Assembly (NCBI GenBank): GCA_963969595.1
Contig: OZ018409.1
Location: 32,005,282 to 32,069,281 of the forward strand
Length of the DNA: 64,000 nt
Source: Neckera pumila
Taxonomy: Eukaryota > Streptophyta > Bryopsida > Hypnales > Neckeraceae
Direction of reading: 5' to 3'
The notes beneath the pieces are model-generated. The model had not been told where the DNA came from. It did not search any database and was given only the letters and a program-made list of their open reading frames with translations. This document shows positions 21,592 through 32,957 of this stretch, piece after piece; the first letter of the stretch is position 1, and every line of letters starts with the position of its first letter. The position numbers and the translations under genes are program-made.

Positions 21592-22109
21592 GAGCATCCT
21601 CACTCCTACCGATATATTGACCCACCAAATGTATTTTTAACTTTTGAATGGTATATAATTAGAACTTGAAATTTGTATCATTGGAAGTGCATCCAAAAGC
21701 ACTCTTTAGAATAGGTACCAAAAAAAAAAAAAAAAAAAATTTAGACATTGGACAACCACCTCAAAAGCAAGGTAATAGACAAAAATTATAGAAGTCTTGG
21801 TAAATCACAGTTACCAAAGCAAAAATTGGCCATTAACACTCTACATTTGGCTACATTTATAGTATCAATAGCCAAATTTTGCTTTGGTAACCGTGATTTA
21901 TCAAGACCTCTGTAATTTTAAACTTTTACCTTGCTTTTTGAAGTGGTTGTCCAATGTCTAAATTTGAATTTTCTTGCAGCTTTTGGATGTGCTTCTAATG
22001 ATATAAATTTCAAGTTCTAATTATATATGAATAAAAAGAAGTTAGAAATAGATTTGGAGGGTCAATATTAACACCATTAGGCGTTATGACTCACCAAGGA
22101 TGCTAGCTC
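21592..22109. mobile_element. Foldback MITE with long complementary arms, TAA duplication
   Basis: Almost the whole 518 bp folds on itself: for example GTCTTGGTAAATCACAGTTACC (21796-21817) pairs with the region at 21879-21906, TTTAGACATTGGACAACCAC pairs with GTGGTTGTCCAATGTCTAAA, and the ends AGAGCATCC... and ...GGATGCTAGCTCT pair. TAA flanks both sides (21589-21591, 22110-22112), matching PIF/Harbinger. A poly-A run of about 20 sits in the left arm at 21721-21740. Arms are about 230 bp with a loop near 21840-21860. Confidence 0.85.
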
Positions 22110-23225
22110 TAACTATCTTACATAATCTTTATGCAGCCAAGGTTTCTTTATTTCATTTTTTTGGCTTGTGCAGAAAACCATGGACTCCGTCTTAGACTCT
22201 TAGTTGTGGTACCCCCCCAAAAAAAATTAAAGAAAATGGAATTGGACGAGGAATTTTAGAATTAGAGTGAGGGCTCTGAAAATAAGCCAAGGTGTTGGTT
22301 CATATGGTTGTAAGGTGGTCCCGTATCAAAATTTTGGTCCTTATATATCCATGTTGTACATTTCAAAACAAAAATGTACACCACAAGTACATGAGGAAAT
22401 CCCAATAAAAATATCCCATTGTCAAGTCTGCAATGCAATGTCATCATACTGGAGATGTATTGGAAACATGCATGCTAGAAAATGGCAGTTGAAATGTCAA
22501 ATCTAGACTTGTGTTGGCCATGCTCTCAGTCTTTTTGGATTGCAATCTCACTCAATCTTACTTGTATTTATTTCAATTTTATTTACTTGTTACAAAAGGA
22601 ACAATTTTATTCCAAGTGAACGTGAATAGATAGCCACCACCAATATGCCCAAGCATAGCCACTATAACTCTTGTTGCTCAATAAATTTAAGAAAAAAGGA
22701 CAATGAGACATTCTTACTTTTATTTCATTTCATTCCTTATCACCTATCTTCTAAGCCCATTCCCTATCATTCACAAAGTAAGGATGGATGTCATTTGATT
22801 CTACATAGAAAAAAGAGAATGAAAGTTGATTCATATTTCAGTACAAACAAGCAGCCACCTGCACTATGGAATTATGAGATACTCTCTCTCCCTTGAGCAT
22901 TGACTCTCTTTTGTAAGCAATGTAGCAACTCTTCCAACTTCCTCAGTCATTTTATTATAATTATTGTCGATGCAAAGCCTCCTTTTTTTTTGGTCAAGAG
23001 CCCATTAACTCTAATTCAACCTATCCCAATATTCATTGGATTTATTATCACCTATACTACAAAGCCATTCCCTATCATTCACAAAGTGAGGATGGATGTC
23101 ATTTGAGTCCACATAGAAAAAGATAATGAAAGTTGATTCATATTTCAACACAAACAAGCACCTATAGTAGTACATTATGAAAGACTCTCTCCCTTGAGTA
23201 TTGACTCTCTTTTCAAACAAGCTTA

Positions 23226-23354
23226 GAGCAGCCCCACTCCAACACGTTGAAGCCACAATTAAACATTCTGCACCATTGATCTTTTGGTCAATGAGGGTAT
23301 CAATGATGCACAACATCTAGAGTGTGGCTTCAGGATGTTGGAGTGGGGCTGCTC
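23226..23354. mobile_element. Small PIF/Harbinger-like MITE (129 bp)
   Basis: GAGCAGCCCCACTCCAACA at the left is matched by its inverse TGTTGGAGTGGGGCTGCTC at the right, flanked by TTA on both sides. A tidy non-autonomous element. The similar GAGCATC terminus is used by the elements at 21592 and 38172. Bases 22113-23222 hold no gene; 22735-22830 and 23045-23140 are a diverged direct repeat containing CCCTATCATTCACAAAGT. Confidence 0.88.
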
Positions 23355-24190
23355 TTAGGTAGCAGCTCCTCCAACTTCCTCGTTTTTTATTATACCTTTT
23401 GTCAATGCAAAACCTCCTCTTCTCCTTTGGTCAAGTCATCAGAGCCATTAAAATCCGCTTCAACCTGTTCCAGTATCAGTCTCTTTTGAATTGCATCAAA
23501 GTGTCCGTCAATGCCGCTTTCTTCTTCTTCGTTCTTCGTACTTGCCTTGTTTGTTGAATTCTTGACACATTCCTAACAACTCCATTAAATTCTTCTCCCT
23601 CCTGCCGTCTGCAAAAGTGCAAAACTCCAAACCCAGTTGAATAATGTTATATCTGCCTTTTAGATTCAACTAGTGTCAACAATATTATTATAAAAAAGCC
23701 AATGGTCCACTTGCCAATACTGTCAACCTGCTGCGTCAGTGCTTTTTCTGAAGAAGAATCTGAAGGCCACTGAAAAGAAAAATGAGAGGTTGGAAATGAA
23801 GTTGCAAAGTTGCAACTAATCCTCTTGCAAAGTTGCATCATCGGAGACGTGAAAGCTGCTTTCGGGGGAGGCAACCCATTCCGGATCGACAACCCATTTC
23901 TGATCACTTCAGGAATTACAGGCATGTAAGAGGATGATTTCGATCTTTGGTGGACAATTTTTTCGTGTGCAGCAGCAATAGTGTTTGGACTCTTCCTAGA
24001 ATTTTCAGATATTTTGGTATCAAAAGAAAGTTTTTACGAAATTAATGAATTCCAGATTCTGTAATTCCTTAAAGTGATCGAGAATGGGTGCCTCCCCTAC
24101 AGTAGTTGAATCCTGACGCCATGTTCGTCTGACAAAAGTGCATCTGATGGGACTGTCTGTAATGTGCCTACTGAGACAAAATCTATAGTA

Positions 24191-24514
24191 AGGGAGGAGG
24201 TTCTTAAACCGCTTGGGCTCTAAAATCGCCCACCTCCTCAATGTTCATTGCTTGTACATGTTGCTTTTTGCAATGTACAAGCTGTGAACATTTGAGGAGG
24301 TGGGCGATTTTAGAGCCCTCCAAAGCGTCAAAAATTTGAACTTCAAAAATTCATAACTAATTCCACAAAGCTCCAAAAAATATGAAACGACTTGGGTTGG
24401 ATGCCAATTTCATTTGTCTTTGAAGGAAAATTTACTACAAAATATTTCAAGAAGTTTCACCTCCCCAAAATTCAGATTCAGCTCTTCAGTGAGCGCTTTA
24501 TGGACCTCCTCCCT
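24191..24514 (-). mobile_element. TA-target MITE, AGG(G/T)AGGAGGT family, copy 1
   Basis: The ends AGGGAGGAGGTTC and GGACCTCCTCCCT are flanked by TA on both sides. It contains an inner palindrome: GGGCTCTAAAATCGCCCACC (24217-24236) repeats inversely at 24300-24318. Relatives are at 25078-25384 and 43386-43693. Confidence 0.85.
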
Positions 24515-25077
24515 TACAATCCTCTCTTTTTTGTTTGCATTATGAACTGGAAGTCAATATAAAGGCTCTTATGAGAAATATTCCTCACTGAAAAAAACAA
24601 AAAATATTTAACCCTTGGAACGACGCTGTTGTCGTGTCTGTCTGTCCCGGAGTCGGGTTGGGATCTTGCTTGCTTCTCCGCCAGGCCGTATTCGCCGTCT
24701 GGTTGGTTGGTTGGTTTGTACTTCTCATTCCTTGCAGTGAAATTTTGTTTCATTTGTGTCAAAAACAAAACAAAACAATCATGGAACGAGGTTGAGGATT
24801 AAAACGTACCAAAAGTGAATGTCGGATGGATAACTACTTCATTGTTCAATGTAGAAACAATGAATGCATCTATCCATTGGTTCAATAATCAAACCATTGG
24901 GGCGACTATTTTGATCATGGGGACTACGTTGGTCATGGCAATTACTTCAATTGGTCATGGCAACCAATACCTTAATCATGGCAATCAACTTGCTCATGAC
25001 GACTGTAATAAAGATATGAAAAGCCCAATTTTAGTTGCACTACAAATTTTTTTTGTGTGTATTTCACATAGAGGATA

Positions 25078-25384
25078 AGGTAGGAGGTCTATAAAGCGGC
25101 CATTGAAGAGTTGATGACTAATTTTGGGGAGGTTAGACTTCGAGAAGTATTTTTCAGTAAATTTTCTTTTAAAAGACAAATAGAATTGGTATCTGATTCA
25201 AGTTGTTTTATTTTGGGGAGCTTTGTAAAATTAGTTGTGATTTTTATAAGGTGAAACACAGTGGTTACTAAAAAAGCACCCACCTCCTTAAATGTATACT
25301 ATTTGTGCATTGCGCGTGCAAGTGAAAAAGTAAAATGTCCCTTTACGTTAGAGGATACTTGTAGAGCCCAAGTGCTTTATACCT
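25078..25384 (+). mobile_element. TA-target MITE, AGG(G/T)AGGAGGT family, copy 2
   Basis: It starts AGGTAGGAGGTCTATAAAGC and ends AGTGCTTTATACCT with TA at each edge. The interior TTTTGGGGAGGTTAGACTTC and AAGCACCCACCTCC align with copy 1 in the inverse orientation. 307 bp, non-coding. Confidence 0.82.
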
Positions 25385-25386
25385 TA

Positions 25387-27238
25387 CATTATACGAGTTG
25401 AGGTATACACTAGTGACTAAAATTGTCCCATGTTGAGGAGGATCCAATGGTACAAGGTACCAATTTGAATCATTATTGCACCTCCTACACGTTTGAATGG
25501 CTTTAAAATGGTCATGCATTTTATCATTAGAGCATGATAATTAGGTTGAAATGTTGAAATGATATCCAAATAATAGTTAATAATTGTTGAATTATTAACC
25601 CAAATGGTGCATGTCTTGTCAAGTTTGAATATTGATATGTATTCAAGTTGTCTAATATAGTAGTGTATATACAATTCTCTACAAACCCTTAAGGGTTAAA
25701 CCTCCTCTGTCCAACTTTCCACTATTAGGGAGCAAATCAAGCACTTCATTTATTTTCCCTTCTTCTAAAATTTGCTTGATCTTAACGTGCAAGCTTGATC
25801 CTACAAACTTTTTTTTGCGCTCTTTGCTTACATTGCAAATCATTATCACTAAGTGGTTGCAAACTATGTTTGATTAGTTCTTAAAACAAACGTTTCACAA
25901 TAAATAGAGTTCTTAGAACAATCATATCACATAATTTTCTTTAGGAAGAAAACAATCTTCTTGTTATTATTTTCTTTTAATTTTGGAGTGCATTGATGTA
26001 ATGTAACAAGTTTTGGTCTTTCATCAACTAGCTTACTCTTTAGAAAAAAATATTATTACAAAACTTCAATGTTTCATCACTAAGTGATATGACATACTAC
26101 CCATGTTAATTGTTTTTTTGGCAAATTCTAGATTCCAATTTTATAAGTGTAAGTTGTTTCAAAAATTCCAAAGTCTAGAAAACTATAAAACCTATTGATT
26201 GTAATAAGAAAACTAATCCATATTACCATTCAAAGGCCTACATGCAAATTTGATCTAAGGTCCTTAATGCACACATACCATCAATTGTCCAAGACTACCC
26301 CAATATTATAGCCAACTAATGTTTTCATTTTCCATTTGAATCTATTCTCTAGTTGTGTTGTATTTTTGTTGCAAATGGTAAAAAGTGGTTTCATCCTTGC
26401 ATAGTTTGTTTACTATACTCTAAATAGTTTGATAGATGATGCAAAACACAATACATCTACAAATTTAAATGTGAGTATAGTTTTAGGGGGGATTTTATTT
26501 ATTTAATGTAGGCATTGCAAACAATGATATTTACTCAAGTGGAGAGTCTATTTATGTCAATGAATGTGGATGAAAAAAATTAATTACAAATGCATTTATT
26601 CATCAAAAATTGTATACATTCATGTCCAAAAGAGTGATAATATTTGAAGATTTTGAGGCAATTAGGGGATTTTATTGAAAAAAATTAACCTATCAAAGCA
26701 TGTCCCTTCAAATAATTTTATTTTATATTTAAGCAAAACATTTATTCATAAATGAAAACCTAGTTGTAAATTGTTGCTCAAATGCAAGCTAGACAAGTTC
26801 TACAATTTACTCATTTGTTTATACACTAGATAAATGACAATAGTCTAAGAGTCCCATAATGAAAAATAACATGCTAAGCCAACATAAGGGGGTCCATAGA
26901 CTCTCATATTCTAATTAGTTGTGTATATTGTGTGTAATCAATATCTATTTTTTTAATGAGGTTTTTGGGTCCAAATGAAGATGTTATATGGCAACCTTAA
27001 AGTAATCATAGATGTAGAAAGTACAATTAATTGCTCTAAAATCAACTATCTCACCTCTAATTACATATATTATTTGTTTATTTCAGAATTAGATATACAT
27101 ACATGTTGTGAGCCCCTCTTCGAATTGAGTCCCTATTTCGAACCCTTAGGCAAAATGTTGGACAAATATTGATCTGGGATGCATATTGATCTGGGATGCA
27201 ATTGGGATATGAGCCATAGTGGATATGGTTACCCACAG
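25387..27238. other. AT-rich stretch without recognised features
   Basis: No long frame, no clear inverted repeat and no family match to other parts of the window. TTAAGGGTTAA at 25689-25699 resembles a lone TTAA-element edge but has no visible partner. Confidence 0.4.
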
Positions 27239-27623
27239 CATTAGAGAAAACAGCAGCCCTCCGAAGGGCTGTTCCAAATTGACAGGCCAAACTATTTCAA
27301 GCTTGGCCTGTCAATCTTGAAATGGCCCTAGTTGAGCAGTCAACTTTCGTATTTGTTTTTTTTAATTAATTTTTTTTAATTTTGGTTTCTAAGATTAGAT
27401 GATTATTATTATTATGATTATGATTATTATTATTATTATTATTATTAATTTTTTTTTTAATTAATTTTTACTCAGAAATTTGAGTTCTTGCGCCATTGCC
27501 ACAACAGAAACTGCCGCTCGAAAATAGGGCAAAAAACAATTTTTAAGTTTTGAAATATACTATTTCAAGGTCCTTCGGAGGATTGTGGAGTAGCCCTCCG
27601 GAGGCCTGAAATTTTCTCTAATG
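27239..27623. mobile_element. CATTAG-ended TIR element, copy 1 (385 bp)
   Basis: The left end CATTAGAGAAAACAGCAGCC then CTCCGAAGGGCT, and the right end read inversely CATTAGAGAAAATTTCAGGC then CTCCGGAGGGCT, form a TIR of about 40 bp. Similar ends occur at 34012-34233 and 41684-42593. An (ATT)n microsatellite lies inside at about 27400-27447. TSD not resolved. Confidence 0.8.
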
Positions 27624-28494
27624 TTATCTCAAGCTTGATTTTGTTGACTTATGCAATTCAAAGTGGCGAAGTGACGTGCAACTTAATCTTATTCATAGTA
27701 AGGCGGCATGTTCATAAAGTGTCTTTCTAAAGTCTCTAATGGATTTTCAAATTAGTTGCGTATTTGTACAAAATTTTAATTGTTTATAATCTATTAACAA
27801 TATAAATATAGATTTTAGGAAACTGGATTGATTCAACAAGTTTAAACATTTAAATTTATAAAGAACTAAATTTTTGGAGGCTGTTTATTCTCATGACATC
27901 TTTTTGTTTATAAAGTAAATTGTTTTGTATTTATAGTTTATTTCAATTGTTTATCTACTTATTCTTTTAAATTTGAGGATTTTTTTTCTAAATGTACTTG
28001 AAATGAATTTTAAAATTTGATAGTTTCAATGAATTTTTCAATCTAAGATTAAAATGGGAATTTCTTTCAATCAAGTTTGGAGCAAGTACTATTAATCTAG
28101 CACAAAAAGGGAATTATGAAATTCAAAATCATTAAGATAGAATAATTTTAAAAAATCAAAATTTAATTCTACGATTGATTTATAGTTGATAGTCCCAAGT
28201 TGTTTATTTTGTTTTTCGATGCGCTAATGCTCTGCATTTTTTAAAATTAGTTAGGAACTAGTATTCTTAACAAAGTGTTCAATGTACACACTATGTAATA
28301 ATATTTGAAGAACCATTTGCACCAAAAGAGATATATTGTACTATGCATTTGTCCTTTCTATAAATAAATTTTTTTTGCATACTAAAATGGATTGACCTTG
28401 TCTAGATGTACAATAATATAATATTTTTAATTCCAAATTTTTTCATGAAGGAAAAAAGAACACTTCCATATCCATAGATTTTATTTCTTAAGTA
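27624..28494. other. AT-rich stretch without recognised features
   Basis: Nothing beyond low-complexity AT sequence is visible between the CATTAG element and the Stowaway-like MITE. Confidence 0.4.
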
Positions 28495-28575
28495 CTCCCT
28501 TTGTCTCCAAATAAGACCGGTGTTTCCTTTGAGAAATACAAAGGAAACATTAGTCTTAATTTGAGACAAAGGGAG
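28495..28575. mobile_element. Stowaway-like MITE (81 bp)
   Basis: CTCCCTTTGTCTCCAAATAA at the left pairs with TTGAGACAAAGGGAG at the right. TA precedes the left end and TT follows the right. The CTCCCTYYGTCYC terminus is the plant Stowaway (Tc1/mariner MITE) consensus. A second, worn copy starts at 51625. Confidence 0.8.
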
Positions 28576-29039
28576 TTTCATTTACAATGGCACATAATTT
28601 TTTTGGTCTTTCATCTTGCTTTTAATGGACTCTATTTTGGTTGTCCAATCTTCAAATCCAAATATAATCGGTCTATTTCAAGAGATCCTTTATGTCCTTC
28701 TAATGATAGTAATCACACATTCTAATTTACACCAATCAAAAGATAGTAATATATATTTAGTGCTGGAGTTGTTTAGAATATTGCAGTGATGATGCTCTAA
28801 GATTGCTTGTTTGTTCAATTCTAATGAACTTCCAAGTCATACCAAAACATCAAACGTAATTACACAAAGGAAACAATTGGTGGAAATAACCCATTCATTT
28901 CTCAAATGGATTTTGTGCTATATCAAGGTTTTCTTGCTCGATTATGCAACTTTGCCTACATAATTGGGCATTCCGCATTTTTCATCCAATCACGTTCTAG
29001 CAGACATTCTAATGGAGGATTCCCTCCATAATTTATGCT

Positions 29040-29153
29040 GGGCAATGCTACTCACCATCAAGGGATTTTGCAAAAAAAAGCACCTCTTTGTCAGGCTCCG
29101 CCCTCCTTGTTGACGTTTTTTTTTATTGCAAATCCCGGACGAGGAGTGGCATT
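29040..29153. mobile_element. GGGCAATG family short element
   Basis: GGGCAATGCTACTC at the left is inverted as GAGTGGCATTGCCC at the right. The block just before it (28950-29010: ATAATTGGGCATTCCGC, TTTTTCATCC) resembles the 30265-30475 copy, so the locus is a fragmentary member of the same family. Confidence 0.6.
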
Positions 29154-29378
29154 GCCCTATACTTACAAAAGAAACTTACAAAAGAAGCTCACAGACAAGT
29201 TGTTTCATCCCATGGTAGCATGTATTCTCACAACTGATTTTGGTGCGTATGCTTTAGGTGTTGCAAATTAATTTGCAAAAGGCAAAGGATTTAACAATCT
29301 TTTATGTGTAGTTCTCTGCATCACATGTTCCAGCTACCTCAGTGTTAGGAATGAGTTGATGCTTAGCTATAAAAGCAA

Positions 29379-29605
29379 TTAACCCTGTAGCGCTTCCGCG
29401 GACACTAAGTGTTCAATGAATGACAAAGAATCTTTGCATGTAGGACAAAAGTGCAATTGTTCATCCTAACTTGGAATTTCGTGCAAAAAGGAAAAACCTT
29501 CTACAATAGCTTGTCCTCAAATGAGTGCTTTTGGTTTTTTTCAAGTAGATGATGCACATTGTATCAAAAAGGATGATTTATGTGGAGAACAACCTGGCTT
29601 TACAG
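29379..29605. mobile_element. TTAA-type MITE, family 4, copy 1
   Basis: It starts TTAACCCTGTAGCGCTTCC and contains ACAAAGAATC, CAAAAGTGCAA, TGTTCATCC and ATCAAAAAGGATGATTT, all shared with loci at 42982-43105 plus 44325-44400, 44753-44975 and 55649-55878. The right end is not sharply defined. About 230 bp, non-coding. Confidence 0.65.
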
Positions 29606-30264
29606 GGCAAAAGCAATAAGAATGGCGTGACGGACTATGAGGCTCTCTCCACTCCAACCAAATCTTTGTTGGGACAATAGTCCTCTACCTGTACCACCGT
29701 AGATGGATTAATTAGAAATATTGGGTTAGTTCAGTTAGTAGCTAGTAGGTTAGTGTTAGTTGGATCACGATTAGGTTAGTTACATATCCGTTTCTTTCCC
29801 CTTCCCACAGCTCACGTATATGTACTCACAATTTGAATTTGAATCCCACCTCTGTGGTGAACGTTATAGACTGTCGCTTGTGATTTGCAACAATCATAAC
29901 CACTTTGTGTAGTGTGAATGCAATTGTCGATGAGATCGAATTGGAAACTTGAATTCTAAGAGTCAATGCCATAGCCTCTGTCCAGAGGATGTCCACAGCC
30001 AATAAACTTGGGGACAAATTGTCTAATGGACTAGGTAATGTGGAAGAAGTCAGTGTCTTGCTATGAGAATTAACATGCCAAGCCACAAGGGTGGCAAACT
30101 TAAAAGGCCATTATCTATACAACAAGGCTCTACTTTCACGCTACCACACATAACCTCGGTGGTTGAATCCTATTCAACCATACGACAAACTAGAAAACTG
30201 TGCAACATAACAACAATAAAAACACAACAGGATTATGAGATATAACCATGCTTTCCACGTTCGT

Positions 30265-30475
30265 AAACCACTCGCAGGAATTTCCCCGTTCATTTGCGGG
30301 GAGGGTTTTGCGGCGTAATGCCCGGTTGCGCGGGATTTCTTGCATAATTGGGCATTAAGGATTCCTCATCCGATTTCAATTTTTCATCCGCAATATTCAT
30401 CCTGTTCTGCTCGTGATGCTTGTGGTTTACATTGGACAATGGCCTCTCGTTGTCGGGCATTGCCCTATACTTAGT
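30265..30475. mobile_element. GGGCAATG family element, copy inverse to 14731
   Basis: Locally GC-richer sequence with AAACCACTCGCAGGAATTTC, CCGTTCATTTGCGGGG, GTAATGCCCGGTTGCGCG and the end GGGCATTGCCCTATA. It aligns inversely with 14727-15003. It is non-coding. Confidence 0.65.
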
Positions 30476-30480
30476 TACGA

Positions 30481-31270
30481 GTCACCTCTATAAAATTGGG
30501 TTCTTTGAGGTTACGCAATATGAGGAACTTAGAAAATGTTGAAAATGTTGACAATGTTGAATGATGTACCTCTCGACAGTACTTACTAGTTTACTCCTGG
30601 ATCGATCTTGTGAGAATTCTTAGGACTGTACAAATTTGCTTTCAAATAAAATCTGAGCCACTCCAAGTCAAGTAGCCTCCGAACAAACTATGGGAGCTGA
30701 TCATTCAGTTTGTCCCAAACTTTCAAACACAAGACTTTTGATCGAAGCAAACCCTGTCTGTACTGGAAGTCTAACACTCCTGCTCCAAACAGGACAAACA
30801 ACAGCTTTATGAGGATATAGAAAGGTTTGAAAGTGACTGACTATTTCCAAGTCTTTAGAATATGTCCTTGTTGTAGTAATAAAAAGACTTTAGGCAGGCT
30901 TTTGCTGCACACCGAACATGTACTTTTCTTGCGTACAAAAACATGCAACATTCTGTAGTTAGTGCTCACCTAAGTTAGCGCCTCCTAGTACAGTACAATG
31001 ATCTAGCGTGAAGCAAGTCCACCATACTGTGACAGTAGTTGAGCCCAAATCATGCTTACACTGATCCTCATTTGCTAATTACAATGCCGGTTAAATTGAA
31101 GCAAATTCACCATCTAATTCACCATCTAACCTTGTTTTTATAAACTGTTCATGTAGTGACATGTGAGATTATTAACAAAGTTCATCTCATTAGACTCTGA
31201 AAGCCGTATTATCAACTTTGAAAAATGATCTACAATTTTCTTACTTTGTTCATTACTGTTTGCAGTCTAA
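30481..31270. other. Non-coding stretch
   Basis: No frame above about 60 codons with coding character and no repeat match seen. Confidence 0.35.
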
Positions 31271-31275
31271 GCCCC

Positions 31276-32495
31276 AACTCCGATTCGATTGCTTGAGGAA
31301 CTGACCTCATCGATTTCCAAATGCTGCACTCGATCCATACCCTGCAATATCAAACACGCTCAAGATCAGAACTGAAGAACTCACTGTGAGTTGTTCCCTT
31401 CAAGGTAGCTACTAGTATGCCTGAGCCTGAGAAAAATTTCTCATCCATTGATTTAGATACATTTATATCACTATTTTCCACAAGTTTGAGGTCCTTTTGG
31501 GGCCCACTCTTTTGTTCTTCCATTTCTTCCGTTCAAGGTTTAGGGTTAAGCTCATCAAGGGTTTTGTAACCACCCCAAGGAACCACTGCAGATTCTGGTC
31601 AAGCTATATACTAATTGCGCTCTTAAAAACCAAGAAGACTAAATCATCAGACACCTTCATCAACCTATGAAGAATCATGGTAGAAGACGGAATTTCATTT
31701 CTGGCCATAGACGTTTGAAATCTTTGATCAAATCAGTTGGTCTTGAAACTTGTTTGGATTCTCGAAAGGAATCTTGAAACCTTTGAAGAGCCCAAACAAA
31801 ATGAATAAGTCTAGCTCACTCAAATCCTGCAACGTAAGCCACATTCGAAAACAAGTCGAGTTAAGAACGAGGCTAAGATCTTCCTCTGCATTTACTGACT
31901 TGTCCTAGACGTGCTTCTTCCTACAATGATTTTATGAATACTTTACAAATCATGTGCAACTGACGGAGATTCATAAGTACCGACGAAGAAGTTAAAACTT
32001 TTGGATACAATTTGTAACAAGAGGACTGATTTTGCTTTGGAAAGATGCTGGCAGAACGAAAGGGGATGAACGCAAGCCCAAAGCTAAATCTCTCTCTGAA
32101 GCTAACTTAAGTTAAGGTAGGAGGCCCGCTCATCACCCGTGCATATAAGGGAAGAAAGAGGTCTGCTGGAAAATCCGGCCAGCAGAACATTACAATTTTT
32201 TTTTGGGTCTACAGAGGAATGAGAAACAACTGCTTGGCAATTTCTTCCGTCAATTTCTGAATCCAAACGAATTGAATTCGATTTTCCGAAGTCGAAGGTG
32301 CATAGATCCCTATTCATGTTCATAGAGCGCACCGAAAATAAATTACAACAGGCCTTGTTGTAATTCCTAAAAATATTCAAGCTAGTACCGTAGTGTAAGA
32401 ATTCAAATGCATTATAGAATAAATATTGAAAGAGGCCTGTCCCGCCCCGACCTGCTCTCCTCTCCTCCAACCTGCTCCCGCTCCCCTCTGAAACC
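31276..32495 (-). other. Possible minus-strand transcription unit, product unknown
   Basis: A TATATATA box (32524-32531) faces this strand, about 30 bases before a GC-richer segment. Within it lie a 122-codon frame (32470-32102, MEERRAGRGGTGLFQ...), a possible exon preceded by TTGCAG (GATTTGAGTGAGCTAGAC, near 31828), a 57-codon frame from ATG 31523 (MEEQKSGPQKDLKL...), and a TTGCAG-preceded segment near 31345 ending NRIGVGA and stop. These do not join into one recognisable protein. Treat as a candidate gene or an RNA. Confidence 0.3.
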
Positions 32496-32523
32496 TCATC
32501 TGAATTCTTCGAGACCTGGCTCG

Positions 32524-32531
32524 TATATATA
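32524..32531 (-). promoter_or_regulatory. TATA box candidate facing left
   Basis: TATATATA followed, on the minus strand, by CGAGCCAGGTCTCGAAG and then a purine-rich leader. Position and composition fit a plant core promoter for the candidate unit at 31276-32495. Confidence 0.4.
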
Positions 32532-32573
32532 GCTCAAGCTTTTGAAGAAATACGCGCGCACATTAGGTTTGCT

Positions 32574-32957
32574 GTGCGGGAGTACCGTGTTACTTGTGTC
32601 CTGAGTCAAATTGTGGAGAAGACGTTAGCCGATGGTTCATACACCGGCAATCCGTTGATGAACCGCCTGATCAAGGAGTTTTTGAGTGATCCGGAGAAAC
32701 CGTATTGTCTTGGGCTAAAAATCAGTGACTGCAATAGCCAGAGAGATCAATGGTTGTATGAGAACGGCCAGACTCTTTCCAACTTAGCTGAATTAGAAGG
32801 AAAGCCCCAAATGCTGCTCGTCACTGGATCCCAGCCATCACGCTGCATGCGAGATCTCGATCTGAATCGAAGCTCAGTGAAAATTGGATCTGGAAAGCAC
32901 CAACTCCACTACTGCATGCGAGAACTCCGAAGCTGGATTACAGCGTTTTGTTGGTAG
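32574..32957 (+). CDS. Hypothetical 127-residue frame
   Basis: The frame starts MREYRVTCVLSQIVEKTLAD and holds TGNPLMNRLIKEFLSDPEKP, which looks protein-like in codon use. It starts about 45 bases from the left-facing TATA box, so the two could be divergent. The ORF finder may have used a non-ATG start here. No domain or homologue is recognised. Confidence 0.3.
   Translation: MREYRVTCVLSQIVEKTLADGSYTGNPLMNRLIKEFLSDPEKPYCLGLKISDCNSQRDQWLYENGQTLSNLAELEGKPQMLLVTGSQPSRCMRDLDLNRSSVKIGSGKHQLHYCMRELRSWITAFCW

Noticed and set aside
24608..25699. TTAACCCTTGGAACG at 24608 and CCCTTAAGGGTTAA at 25686 as the two ends of a TTAA element
   Set aside because: Only nine bases match between the ends and the interior holds unrelated elements; likely chance.
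29826..30086. 86-codon minus frame that looked like a retrotransposon polyprotein piece
   Set aside because: No protease, integrase or RT motif could be identified and no LTR pair was found nearby.
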